Source: Fodinibacter sp963695175 (GTDB lineage Bacteria > Actinomycetota > Actinomycetes > Actinomycetales > Dermatophilaceae). Taken from it: 64,000 nucleotides of DNA. Positions 8,009 through 16,887 of the stretch are shown piece by piece. Under the pieces are notes generated by a model, which worked only from the letters and a program-made list of their open reading frames with translations, searched no databases and was not told the origin of the DNA. Numbering within the stretch: position 1 is the stretch's first letter; the number at the start of each line of letters is the position of its first letter. The translations under genes and the position numbers were made by a program. The DNA lies in the NCBI GenBank assembly GCA_963695175.1, contig CAVOGG010000009.1, positions 1 through 64,000 of the forward strand, given 5' to 3'.

Positions 8009-8494
8009 ATGGCTGACACCACGAAGGCTGCCAAGGCCGCCGAGGGTTCCGCTGCACTGAAGGTGCACCACCTGCGCCCCGCGCCGGGTGCCAAGTCCGC
8101 CAAGATCCGCGTGGGTCGTGGTGAGGGCGGGCGTCGTGGCAAGACCGCCGGTCGCGGTACCAAGGGCACCAAGGCCCGGTACCAGGTGCCGCAGGGCTTC
8201 CAGGGCGGCACCACGCCGCTGCACATGCGGTTCCCGAAGCTTCGCGGCTTCAAGAACCCGTTCAAGACCGAGTACCAGGTCGTGAACCTCGAGTGGCTCA
8301 ACGCGCACTACCCGCAGGGTGGCGACGTGAGCATCGAGGACCTGGTCGCCAAGGGCGCGGTCCGCGACGGGCAGCTCGTGAAGGTGCTCGGCAGCGGTGA
8401 GATCACGGTGGCCGTCAACGTCACGGCCAACGCGTTCTCCGCCAGCGCCAAGCAGAAGATCGAGGCGGCGGGCGGCTCGGCGACCATCGCCTGA
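8009..8494 (+). CDS. rplO: 50S ribosomal protein L15
   Basis: L15 (uL15) is a late 50S assembly protein. The ATG at 8009 lies about 10 bp after AGGAGG; an in-frame GTG at 8003 is too close to that site. It is 161 residues, with the family elements L-R-P-A-P-G, the G-R-G-x-x-G-x-R-G-K-T-A-G-R-G-x-K-G loop, F-Q-G-G-T-T-P-L and a C-terminal alpha/beta domain. It is the last ribosomal gene before a strong hairpin. Confidence 0.97.
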   Translation: MADTTKAAKAAEGSAALKVHHLRPAPGAKSAKIRVGRGEGGRRGKTAGRGTKGTKARYQVPQGFQGGTTPLHMRFPKLRGFKNPFKTEYQVVNLEWLNAHYPQGGDVSIEDLVAKGAVRDGQLVKVLGSGEITVAVNVTANAFSASAKQKIEAAGGSATIA

Positions 8495-8512
8495 CGCCCG
8501 ACCCATGACCAC

Positions 8513-8562
8513 GTGCCGCAGGGCAGGTTCCCGGGTTTCCTCGGGAACCGGCCCTGCGGCAC
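8513..8562 (+). terminator. Hairpin terminator or attenuator between rplO and secY
   Basis: The arms 8513-8533 and 8542-8562 pair over 21 bp with one mismatch around an 8-nt loop. No T-run follows, as is usual for high-GC actinobacterial terminators. It lies 18 bp past the rplO stop and would end or attenuate the ribosomal transcript before secY. Confidence 0.8.
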
Positions 8563-8666
8563 GCGGCGTTAGTCCCGTTGGTGCCGGGTGCCTCGGCATC
8601 GACGGGTATCTTGTGACGGATCGTTGACGACGCGGCCACCATCCCGGCCGCACCTCTGGAGGACCT

Positions 8667-10010
8667 GTGCTCACCGCTTTCGGACGCGCGTTCAAGACGC
8701 CCGACCTGCGCAGGAAGATTCTGTTCACCCTGGCGATGATCGCCGTGTACCGGCTCGGTGCCCACGTGCCCACGCCCGGGGTCAGCTACCCCGCGGTGCA
8801 GAAGTGCATCTCCGGCGCCGACAACAGCAACGGCCTGCTCGGCCTGGTCAACCTGTTCAGCGGCGGTGCGCTGCTCCAGCTGTCGATCTTCGCGCTGGGG
8901 ATCATGCCGTACATCACGGCGAGCATCATCATCCAGCTGCTGACCGTCGTCATCCCGCGGTTCGAGGCCCTCAAGAAGGAGGGCCAGTCCGGTCAGACCA
9001 AGATGACGCAGTACACGCGCTACCTGACCATCGGGCTGGCGATCCTGCAGTCCTCGACGCTGATCACCTTCGCGCAGAACCCGGAGTCGCTGTTCAGCAA
9101 CCCGTCGTGCACGAACATCCTCACCGACAACTCGACCGTCACGCTCCTGATCATGGTGCTCACGATGACCGCCGGCACCGGCGTGATCATGTGGCTCGGT
9201 GAGCTCGTCACCGACAAGGGCATCGGCAACGGCATGTCGATCCTGATCTTCACCTCGATCGCCGCCCGGTTCCCGAGCTCGCTGTGGGCCATCCAGCAGC
9301 GCTCCGGCTGGACCGTCTTCATCGGCATCATCCTGATGGGCTTCGCCGTCATCGCCCTCGTCGTCTTCGTCGAGCAGAGCCAGCGACGCATCCCGGTGCA
9401 GTACGCCAAGCGGATGGTGGGTCGCCGCGTCTACGGCGGCACGTCCACCTACATCCCGCTCAAGGTCAACATGGCCGGTGTCATCCCGGTCATCTTCGCC
9501 AGCTCGCTGCTGTCGCTGCCGATGCTGCTCGCCCAGTTCAACCAGCGCTCCGACGGCACCAGCCCCGGCTGGGTCGACTGGATCAACACCCACCTGGTGC
9601 GCGGTGACCACCCGTACTACATGCTGCTCTACACCCTCCTGATCCTGTTCTTCACGTTCTTCTACGTGTCGATCACGTTCAACCCGACCGAGGTCGCCGA
9701 CAACATGAAGAAGTACGGCGGCTTCATCCCGGGTATTCGAGCCGGGCGACCCACGGCCGAGTACCTCAGCTACGTCCTGAACCGCATCACGGTCCCCGGC
9801 GCGCTGTACCTCGCGTTCGTCTCGCTCATCCCGCTCGTTGCGCTCGTCCTCGTCGGTGCAGACCAGAGCTTCCCCTTCGGCGGCACCTCGATCCTGATCA
9901 TCGTGGGTGTCGGCCTTGAGACCGTGAAGCAGATCGAGGCCCAGCTGCAGCAGCGTCACTATGAAGGGTTCCGTTGCCCGCACCGCCGTCCGCGCTCCCG
10001 GGGCCGCTGA
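8667..10010 (+). CDS. secY: Preprotein translocase subunit SecY
   Basis: SecY is the channel subunit of the Sec translocon in the cytoplasmic membrane. It starts at GTG 8667 after GGAGGACC and is 447 residues with about ten membrane segments. The plug region, the SQRRIPVQYAKRMVG cytosolic loop and the NMKKYGGFIPGIRAG loop are clear. The expected end is near R-H-Y-E-G-F, but the frame continues for about 12 Arg/Pro-rich residues (RCPHRRPRSRGR). This tail is unusual and lies only 80 bp before the frame break in adk. The stop overlaps the adk ATG. Confidence 0.96.
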   Translation: MLTAFGRAFKTPDLRRKILFTLAMIAVYRLGAHVPTPGVSYPAVQKCISGADNSNGLLGLVNLFSGGALLQLSIFALGIMPYITASIIIQLLTVVIPRFEALKKEGQSGQTKMTQYTRYLTIGLAILQSSTLITFAQNPESLFSNPSCTNILTDNSTVTLLIMVLTMTAGTGVIMWLGELVTDKGIGNGMSILIFTSIAARFPSSLWAIQQRSGWTVFIGIILMGFAVIALVVFVEQSQRRIPVQYAKRMVGRRVYGGTSTYIPLKVNMAGVIPVIFASSLLSLPMLLAQFNQRSDGTSPGWVDWINTHLVRGDHPYYMLLYTLLILFFTFFYVSITFNPTEVADNMKKYGGFIPGIRAGRPTAEYLSYVLNRITVPGALYLAFVSLIPLVALVLVGADQSFPFGGTSILIIVGVGLETVKQIEAQLQQRHYEGFRCPHRRPRSRGR

Positions 10011-10569
10011 TGCGTCTGATCATCCTCGGGCCACCCGGTGCCGGTAAGGGCACCCAGGCCTCCCGGATCGCCGAGCACCTCGGCATCTCGCCATCTCCAC
10101 CGGCGACATCTTCCGCTCGAACATCAAGAACGAGACCCCGCTCGGGCTCCAGGTCAAGGAGATCCTGGCGTCCGGCGGGTACGTCAGCGACGACGTCACC
10201 AACGCCATCGTCGAGGACCGTCTCGCCCAGGACGACTGCGCACGGGGCTTCCTGCTCGACGGCTACCCGCGCACCCTCGCCCAGGTCGAGGCGCTCGACG
10301 ACATGCTCGCGACCAACGGCGCCTCGCTCGACCACGTGCTCGAGCTGACCGTCGACGACGACGCCGTCGTCGCGCGGCTGCTCAAGCGCGCCGAGTCCGA
10401 GGGCCGCGCCGACGACACCGAGGACGTCATCCGCGAGCGGATGGCCATCTACCACCGCGAGACCAAGCCGTTGTCCGACACCTACCGCGCGCACGGCCTG
10501 CTGGTGGAGGTCGACGGGCTCGGCGAGGTCGACGAGGTCACCAAGCGCATCCTGACCGCCCTCACCTGA
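10010..10569 (+). CDS. adk: Adenylate kinase, frame broken by one missing base
   Basis: Adk catalyses ATP + AMP to 2 ADP in the cytoplasm. The start MRLIILGPPGAGKGTQASRI (P-loop) is in one frame up to about 10088. The rest, from A-I-S-T-G-D-I-F-R-S through L-L-D-G-Y-P-R-T and G-R-A-D-D-T to the stop at 10569, is in the next frame. Adding one base at about 10088-10090 restores a 186-residue protein. The LID is the short zinc-free type, as in mycobacteria. As adk is essential, a sequencing or assembly error is the likeliest cause. The ATG overlaps the secY stop. Confidence 0.9.
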
Positions 10570-10586
10570 CCCCAGCTCAGACGAGA

Positions 10587-10634
10587 GTAGAGAACGCGCC
10601 GCCTGTCCTTCGGGGCAGGCGGCGCGTTCTCTAC
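10587..10634 (+). terminator. Perfect-stem hairpin after adk, part of a repeated palindrome
   Basis: GTAGAGAACGCGCCGCCTG pairs with its complement across a short C/T-G loop and ends in GTTCTCTAC. It lies 17 bp past the adk stop, so it can act as a terminator. Its right side belongs to the inverted repeat shared with 11683-11702. Confidence 0.7.
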
Positions 10635-10645
10635 CTTCGACCGGG
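10626..10645 (+). repeat. Left 20-bp inverted repeat of the adk-map cassette
   Basis: GTTCTCTACCTTCGACCGGG is the exact reverse complement of 11683-11702. The two copies enclose a single gene and nothing else. Each copy is also half of a local GTAGAGAAC...GTTCTCTAC palindrome. Confidence 0.8.
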
Positions 10646-10706
10646 GCCGGGGGTGGCCTGTGGATGACCGCGGATGCCGTGCGCCGGTTTCGGCGACGCT
10701 GTCACC

Positions 10707-11670
10707 GTGCGCCCATCCCCGCTCCCGGTCGAGCTCGGGCCCGGACCGTTCAGCACGGCCGAGGCCCGGCGGCTGGGTGTGCCGGCGCAGCGACTGGGCC
10801 GCACTGACCTGGTGCACCCGACCCGGGGTGCCTACACGCTGGCGGAAGCCGAGACACTGGTCGAGAAGGCCATGGCCTTTCAGGTGGCCATGCCACGCGA
10901 CCGGGCCTTTTCCCACCTCACCGCGGCTCTTCTCTGGGGGCTCCCGCTGCCCCGAGCCCTCGAGCAGCGGGCGACGGCGCAGGACGCTCCACTCCACGTC
11001 ATCGCACCGACAAGCGGACGGGATGGTGCACCGAGCCGGCGTCGTCGGTCACCGTGGCCTCGAGGTGCGTGCCGTCGCCAGCCCACCCGGCGCGGGGCTG
11101 CGGGTCGTCGACGTGGCTGACACCTGGTGTGACCTCGGCGAGCTACCCCGAGGCTCGCTCTCGATCACCGACCTGGTGTGCGTGGGCGATGCCGTCGTGG
11201 CGGTCCTCGATGCCAGGGCCGGTCGCGCGATAGGCGTGGCGACGCTGCACGAGGCGTTGTCCGCGAGGAATCGGCCGCGAGGCGCGGTCGCGCTCAGGCA
11301 CGCCCTGACCCTGGTTCGGCCCGGGGTCCGGTCGCCGATGGAGACCCGGGCGCGCCTGATGTTCGTCGACGCAGGCTTCCCCGAGCCCGAGGTGAATGCA
11401 CCCGTGACGAATTCCGCGGGGGAGTGGCTGGCCGAGGGTGACCTCGTCTGGCGCCGCCAGCGCCTGGTGGGGGAGTACCAGGGCGAGGACCATGCCGATC
11501 GCCGCCGGCGCAGCACGGACGCGTTCCGCCGGGGCCTGGTCGAGGACCACGGATGGCGGGTCAAGGAGCTGTGGGCCGAGGACCTGCACCGCGGTCCGCG
11601 GCGGCGGTGGACCCTCACGAGCTTCGCGCAGGCGCTCGACCTCGACCCGTCGACCCTGCGCATCGCCTGA
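10707..11670 (+). CDS. DUF559 / AbiEi-like endonuclease-fold protein, frameshifted
   Basis: This is a predicted protein of about 320 residues split over two frames. The first frame from GTG 10707 has a winged-helix-like N terminus as in AbiEi antitoxins (F-S-T-A-E-A-R-R-L-G, then H-P-T-R-G-A-Y) and runs to about 11010. The second frame continues with V-H-R-A-G-V-V-G-H-R-G to the stop at 11670. Its C-terminal half carries the Vsr/PD-(D/E)XK-like pattern L-V-G-E-Y-Q-G-E-D-H and a following G-W-R-V-K-E-L. One extra base near 11010-11030 explains the break. The gene separates adk from map, which are usually adjacent, and lies between perfect inverted repeats. No DNA target or toxin partner is visible. 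Confidence 0.65.
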
Positions 11671-11682
11671 CCCTCCGACCCG

Positions 11683-11702
11683 CCCGGTCGAAGGTAGAGA
11701 AC
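11683..11702 (+). repeat. Right 20-bp inverted repeat of the adk-map cassette
   Basis: CCCGGTCGAAGGTAGAGAAC is the exact reverse complement of 10626-10645. It begins 12 bp after the stop of the DUF559-like gene and forms the left side of a second palindrome closing at GTTCTCTAC (11733-11741). Confidence 0.8.
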
Positions 11703-11789
11703 ACTCCGTTGGCACGGCATCCGGCACGGCGGGTTCTCTACGCTCGACGGCTGGGGTCGGTGGATGTGGGGGTGGGGGCTGCTCGCCGG

Positions 11790-11795
11790 TAGGGT
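11790..11795 (+). promoter_or_regulatory. -10 element for leaderless map
   Basis: TAGGGT lies exactly 7 bp before the map ATG with no ribosome-binding site between, which places the transcript start at or next to the start codon. No clear -35 is seen. Confidence 0.5.
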
Positions 11796-11802
11796 TTTGC
11801 GC

Positions 11803-12657
11803 ATGGGTCTGTTCAACCGTGACCGCTGCGAGGGCAAGACGCCCGAGCAGCTCGCCGGCATGCGCACCGCCGGCCTGCTCGTCGGGCGCACGCTCGAGCT
11901 GCTGCAGGCCTCCGTGCGGCCCGGCATGACCACCCTCGAGCTCGACACCCTCGCCGAGACCCACATCCGCGACCACGGCGGCATCCCGAACTTCCAGCTC
12001 GTCCCCGGCTACCGGCACACGCTGTGCACCTCGGTGAACGAGGAGATCGTGCACGGCATCCCGGGCTCGCGCGTGCTGGTCGAGGGCGACGTGCTCTCGA
12101 TCGACTGCGGCGCCCAGGTCGGACTCTGGAACGGCGACGCCGCCGTCAGCGTCGTCGTCGGCGGCCCGCAGGCCGGCCGACCCGACGACGTGGCGCTCAT
12201 CGAGGACACCGAGGCATCGCTGTGGGCCGGCATCACCGCGCTGCGCGTGGGCGAGAGCCTGTATGCCGTGGGCGCGGCCGTCGAGGACAGCCTCACCGAG
12301 AGCGGTGGTCGCCGCGGCCGCGAGTACGGCATCGTCGAGGACTACGTCGGGCACGGCATCGGCACCTCGATGCACATGGACCCGCAGGTGCCCAACTACC
12401 GGGTCTCCGGCAAGGGCCCGAAGGTCGTCGACGGCACCACGATCTGCATCGAGCCGATGGTGGCGCTGGGCGACCAGGACAACATCGTGCTCGACGACGA
12501 GTGGACCGTCGCCACCCGCGACCGGTCCCGCGCGGCGCACTGGGAGCACTCGGTGGCCGCGACCGAGCAGGGCCTGTGCGTGCTGACCGCGGTCGACGGC
12601 GGCGAGGCGCGGCTGCGCGCGCTGGGGGCGTCGTTCGCCCCGATCGCCCCCGCCTGA
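11803..12657 (+). CDS. map: Methionine aminopeptidase, type I
   Basis: Map removes N-terminal Met from nascent proteins using two metal ions. The ATG at 11803 gives 284 residues. The five metal ligands are visible in context: D in S-I-D-C-G, D in N-G-D-A-A, H in G-H-G-I-G-T, E in C-I-E-P-M-V and E in W-E-H-S-V-A-A-T-E. The usual C-E-R-S/SH3-like N-terminal extension is absent. An upstream in-frame extension to 11764 would run through the -10 element, so the shorter start is preferred. Confidence 0.95.
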   Translation: MGLFNRDRCEGKTPEQLAGMRTAGLLVGRTLELLQASVRPGMTTLELDTLAETHIRDHGGIPNFQLVPGYRHTLCTSVNEEIVHGIPGSRVLVEGDVLSIDCGAQVGLWNGDAAVSVVVGGPQAGRPDDVALIEDTEASLWAGITALRVGESLYAVGAAVEDSLTESGGRRGREYGIVEDYVGHGIGTSMHMDPQVPNYRVSGKGPKVVDGTTICIEPMVALGDQDNIVLDDEWTVATRDRSRAAHWEHSVAATEQGLCVLTAVDGGEARLRALGASFAPIAPA

Positions 12658-12850
12658 CCCGATACCGGCGACCACTCGGGTGTGCCCAACGTCTCGGTGA
12701 GCCCCCGGACCGGCACGACTAGGCTGGACCCACGGGCTCGTGACGGGTTCGTCGCGACCGCTCACGGCCATCGACGGCCGTGTCGAGTCGGGTGCGTGGA
12801 AGGGCGGCCGCGCCGGCACCGCAGCCGGGGGCCGCAGGAGAGGGAGCACG

Positions 12851-14737
12851 ATGACGGACGCGTCGGTCGCCCAGACCACCGAGCACACCCGCAAACCGAC
12901 CCACCCCCTGGCGGCCGGCTTCCCGGAGCAGGGTCGCGAGGACTGGCAGGCGCTCGTCGCCGCCGTGCTCAACAAGGGCCGCGCCGAGGACGCCCGCCTC
13001 GACGGGCCGCAGGCGGAGGCCGCCCTGCGCCGCAGCCTCGAGGGCGGCCTCGAGGTCGACGCCCTCTACCTGCGCGAGGACCGCGAGCTCGGGGTGCCCG
13101 GCGCGATGCCGTTCACCCGTGGCCGGGCCCTGCGCGACGCGACGACCCCGTGGGACGTTCGCCAGCTGCACGACGACCCGGACCCCGCCGTGACCCGCGC
13201 GGCCGTGCTCGACGACCTCGAGCACGGCGTCACCTCGGTGTGGGTGCACGTCGGTGACGACGGCGTGGCCGCAGCCGACCTGGCCGAGGTGCTCAGCGAC
13301 GTTCGCCTCGATCTCGCACCGGTCGTGGTCTCGTCGGTCACCGACCAGCCGGCCGCGGCCCGCGCCCTGCTCGACGTCGTGGCCGACCGCGAGTCGGTCG
13401 GCGGCAACCTCGGTCTCGACCCCTTCGGCGCCGCGGCCCGGCTCGGCACGACCCCCGACCTCGCTCCGCTCGCGGACCTCGTCCGCGAGTGCGCCCACCG
13501 CGACGGCTGGCGCGCGATCACCGTCGACGCCCGCGTGCTGCACGAGGCCGGCGCCACCGACGTCGACGCCCTCGCCGTGGCCGTCGCGACGGGGGTCGAG
13601 TACCTGCGCCACCTCGAGGCCGCCGGCATCCCGGCATCCGAGGCGTTCGGCCAGATCGACCTGCGGGTCGGGGCGACCGCCGACCAGTTCCTCACCGCCG
13701 CCGCCCTGCGCGCCGTGCGCCGGGTGTGGGCCCGGGTCGGGGAGGCCTGTGGTGTCGCCGAGGACCAGCGCGGGGTGCGCACCCACGCCGTGACGAGCCT
13801 GCGGATGTTCACCCGCGAGGACCCGTGGGTCAACGTGCTGCGCAGCACCCTCGCCGCGTTCGGGGCGTCCGTCGGCGGGGCCGACTCCATCACCGTGCTG
13901 CCCTACGACACCGTGCTGGGCCTGCCCGAGCGGCTCGGCCGGCGGCTGGCCCGCAACACCCAGATCCTGCTCGCCGACGAGTCCAACGTCGGCCGGGTCA
14001 CCGACCCCGGTGGCGGATCCTGGTACCTCGAGTCACTCACCGACCAGGTGGCGGATGCCGTGTGGGCCCGCTTCCAGGAGGTCGAGCGCGCCGGTGGTGC
14101 CGTGCAGGCCCTCGCCGACGGTCTGCTGCACCAGTGGGTCACCGAGGCGACCCACCAGCGCGACGGCGAGATCTTCACCCGTCAGCGCCCGCTCACCGGG
14201 GTGTCGATGTTCCCCGTGTCCGGGCACCAGACCCTCGAGCGCCGGTCGCGACACGTCGTGCCAGCGGGAGATCGGGCTCTGGCCCCGCGCCGCGACTCGA
14301 TCGTCTTCGAGCGGCTGCGTGACCGGGCCCAGGCGATGGTCGACCCGAGCGTCATCGTGCGCACCCTCGGATCGCGCCGTGACTACGGCGCCAGGCAGGC
14401 CTTCGTGAACAACCTGCTCGCCGCCGCCGGCATCCGGGCAGCCGAGGACGGCTCCCGGGTCGCGGTGCTCACGTCGAGCCCCTCGGCGTATGCCGGTGAG
14501 GGTGCCGCCGCGATCGCCGACCTGCGTGCCGCCGTGGAGCGGGTGCTCGTCGCGGGGCGGGCCAGCGAGCTGGGAGCGGCCGCCGACCAGGTCGACGGCG
14601 AGGTCCACGACGGCATGGACGTCGTCGCGTTCCTCTCCGACCTGCTCGACCGCCTGGGCGCCCCTGCCGCGCCCGCCGGCACGACCACCGCACCCGCCAC
14701 CCCCACCGCCCCCACCACGCCGGAGGGTCCGCGATGA
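12851..14737 (+). CDS. mutA: Methylmalonyl-CoA mutase small subunit
   Basis: This is the catalytically inactive beta subunit that pairs with MutB in adenosylcobalamin-dependent methylmalonyl-CoA/succinyl-CoA interconversion. It has 628 residues and starts at ATG 12851 after GGAGAGGGAG. It shows the MCM TIM-barrel domain (R-M-F-T-R-E-D-P-W-V-N-V-L-R-S-T) but lacks the substrate and B12 residues of MutB: no D-x-H-x-x-G box is found in its C-terminal half. The end is a Pro/Ala/Thr linker. The mutB ATG overlaps its stop (ATGA). Confidence 0.95.
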   Translation: MTDASVAQTTEHTRKPTHPLAAGFPEQGREDWQALVAAVLNKGRAEDARLDGPQAEAALRRSLEGGLEVDALYLREDRELGVPGAMPFTRGRALRDATTPWDVRQLHDDPDPAVTRAAVLDDLEHGVTSVWVHVGDDGVAAADLAEVLSDVRLDLAPVVVSSVTDQPAAARALLDVVADRESVGGNLGLDPFGAAARLGTTPDLAPLADLVRECAHRDGWRAITVDARVLHEAGATDVDALAVAVATGVEYLRHLEAAGIPASEAFGQIDLRVGATADQFLTAAALRAVRRVWARVGEACGVAEDQRGVRTHAVTSLRMFTREDPWVNVLRSTLAAFGASVGGADSITVLPYDTVLGLPERLGRRLARNTQILLADESNVGRVTDPGGGSWYLESLTDQVADAVWARFQEVERAGGAVQALADGLLHQWVTEATHQRDGEIFTRQRPLTGVSMFPVSGHQTLERRSRHVVPAGDRALAPRRDSIVFERLRDRAQAMVDPSVIVRTLGSRRDYGARQAFVNNLLAAAGIRAAEDGSRVAVLTSSPSAYAGEGAAAIADLRAAVERVLVAGRASELGAAADQVDGEVHDGMDVVAFLSDLLDRLGAPAAPAGTTTAPATPTAPTTPEGPR

Positions 14738-16887
14738 GCGCCGTCCCCGACTTCACCACCCTCGACCTCGGCGCGGGCCGCCCCGACGGCGCCCCGGTGC
14801 CCGACGGTGAGCCGTGGCTGACCCCGGAGCAGATCCCGGTCAAGCCGCTCTACACCGAGGCCGACCTCGCCGGCCTCGACTTCCTCGACACCGTGCCCGG
14901 CGCCCCGCCCTACCTGCGCGGCCCGTACCCGACGATGTACACCACCCAGCCGTGGACCATCCGGCAGTACGCCGGTTTCTCCACCGCCGAGGAGTCCAAC
15001 GCGTTCTACCGGCGCAACCTCGCCGCCGGGCAGAAGGGCCTGTCGGTCGCCTTCGACCTGGCCACCCACCGCGGGTACGACTCCGACCACCCGCGGGTGA
15101 CCGGCGACGTCGGCATGGCCGGTGTCGCGATCGACTCGATCTACGACATGCGCACGCTGTTCGACCGCATCCCGCTGGACCAGATGTCGGTGTCGATGAC
15201 GATGAACGGCGCCGTGCTCCCCGTGCTCGCACTCTTCGTCGTCGCTGCGGAGGAGCAGGGGGTGGCGCCCGAGCAGCTCACCGGGACCATCCAGAACGAC
15301 ATCCTCAAGGAGTTCATGGTCCGCAACACCTACATCTACCCGCCCGAGCCGTCGATGCGGATCATCAGCGACATCTTCGCCTTCAGCAGCGCCAGGATGC
15401 CGCGGTTCAACTCGATCTCGATCTCGGGCTACCACATGCAGGAGGCCGGGGCGACGCAGGACCTCGAGCTCGCGTACACGCTGGCCGACGGGGTGGAGTA
15501 CATCCGGGCCGGCAAGGCCGTGGGGCTCGACGTCGACGTGTTCGCACCCCGGCTGTCGTTCTTCTGGGCGATCGGGATGAACTTCTTCATGGAGGTCGCC
15601 AAGATGCGGGCCGCGCGCCTGCTGTGGGCCCGCCTCGTCTCCGACCAGGGCGCGACCAACCCCAAGTCGCTCTCGCTGCGTACCCACAGCCAGACCTCGG
15701 GCTGGTCGCTCACCGCGCAGGACGTCTTCAACAACGTCGTGCGCACCTGCATCGAGGCGATGGCGTCCACCCAGGGGCACACCCAGAGCCTGCACACCAA
15801 CGCCTTGGACGAGGCCATCGCCCTCCCCACCGACTTCTCGGCCCGGATCGCCCGCAACACCCAGCTGGTGCTGCAGCAGGAGTCGGGCACGACCCGGGTC
15901 ATCGACCCGTGGGCCGGCTCCGCCTACGTCGAGCGGCTCACCGCCGACCTCGCCGAGCGGGCGTGGCAGCACATCGAGGAGGTCGAGGCCGCCGGCGGCA
16001 TGGCGAAGGCGATCGAGGCCGGCATCCCGAAGATGCGCATCGAGGAGGCCGCCGCGCGCACCCAGGCGCGCATCGACTCCGGCCAGCAGCCGGTCATCGG
16101 CGTCAACCGCTACCCCGTCGACGAGGACGAGCCGATCGAGGTGCTCCGGGTCGACAACGCCGCGGTGCGGGCCAGCCAGCTCGCCAAGCTCGAGCGGCTG
16201 CGCGCCGAGCGCGACGAGGACGTCACCCGCGCCGCGCTGAAGCGGCTCACGGATGCCGCGCGCTCCGGTTCCGACGGAACCCTCGACACCAACCTGCTCG
16301 CGCTCGCGATCGATGCCGCGCGGGCCATGGCCACGGTCGGCGAGATGTCGGCCGCCATGGAGGAGGTCTTCGGCCGGTACACGGCCCAGATCCGTACCAT
16401 CGGGGGCGTGTACAGCGCCGAGGCGGGGGAGGACGAGACGGTGCACCAGGCCCAGGCGCTCGTCGAGCAGTTCGAGCGCGAGCAGGGTCGGCGCCCCCGC
16501 ATCCTGGTCGCGAAGATGGGCCAGGACGGCCACGACCGCGGCCAGAAGGTCATCTCGACGGCGTTCGCCGACCTCGGTTTCGACGTCGACGTGGGCCCGC
16601 TGTTCCAGACGCCCGCGGAGGTCGCCCGCCAGGCCGTCGAGGCCGACGTGCACGTCGTCGGGGTCAGCTCGCTGGCCGCCGGGCACCTCACCCTGGTGCC
16701 GGCCCTGCGCGCCGAGCTCGACGCGCTCGGCCGTCAGGACCTGATGATCGTCGTGGGCGGCGTCATCCCGGCCCAGGACTTCGAGGCGCTGCGCGCCGCC
16801 GGCGCCGACGCGATCTACCCGCCCGGCACCGTGATCAGCCGGGCCGCGGTCGACCTGGTCGACGACCTGCGCGAGCGGCTCGGGTGA
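14734..16887 (+). CDS. mutB: Methylmalonyl-CoA mutase large (catalytic) subunit
   Basis: This is the catalytic alpha subunit, 717 residues. It has the TIM-barrel domain with G-P-Y-P-T-M-Y and the R-T-H-S-Q-T-S-G-W-S-L-T substrate region, then the C-terminal B12-binding domain with G-Q-D-G-H-D-R-G (the D-x-H-x-x-G cobalt-ligand box), S-S-L-A-A-G-H and G-G-V-I-P. It allows growth on propionate, odd-chain fatty acids and branched amino acids. It overlaps mutA and meaB by 4 bp each, a tight operon. Confidence 0.97.
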   Translation: MSAVPDFTTLDLGAGRPDGAPVPDGEPWLTPEQIPVKPLYTEADLAGLDFLDTVPGAPPYLRGPYPTMYTTQPWTIRQYAGFSTAEESNAFYRRNLAAGQKGLSVAFDLATHRGYDSDHPRVTGDVGMAGVAIDSIYDMRTLFDRIPLDQMSVSMTMNGAVLPVLALFVVAAEEQGVAPEQLTGTIQNDILKEFMVRNTYIYPPEPSMRIISDIFAFSSARMPRFNSISISGYHMQEAGATQDLELAYTLADGVEYIRAGKAVGLDVDVFAPRLSFFWAIGMNFFMEVAKMRAARLLWARLVSDQGATNPKSLSLRTHSQTSGWSLTAQDVFNNVVRTCIEAMASTQGHTQSLHTNALDEAIALPTDFSARIARNTQLVLQQESGTTRVIDPWAGSAYVERLTADLAERAWQHIEEVEAAGGMAKAIEAGIPKMRIEEAAARTQARIDSGQQPVIGVNRYPVDEDEPIEVLRVDNAAVRASQLAKLERLRAERDEDVTRAALKRLTDAARSGSDGTLDTNLLALAIDAARAMATVGEMSAAMEEVFGRYTAQIRTIGGVYSAEAGEDETVHQAQALVEQFEREQGRRPRILVAKMGQDGHDRGQKVISTAFADLGFDVDVGPLFQTPAEVARQAVEADVHVVGVSSLAAGHLTLVPALRAELDALGRQDLMIVVGGVIPAQDFEALRAAGADAIYPPGTVISRAAVDLVDDLRERLG

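Noticed and set aside
8623..8628. TTGACG upstream of secY as a -35 box
   Set aside because: No -10-like hexamer lies at 16-18 bp downstream.
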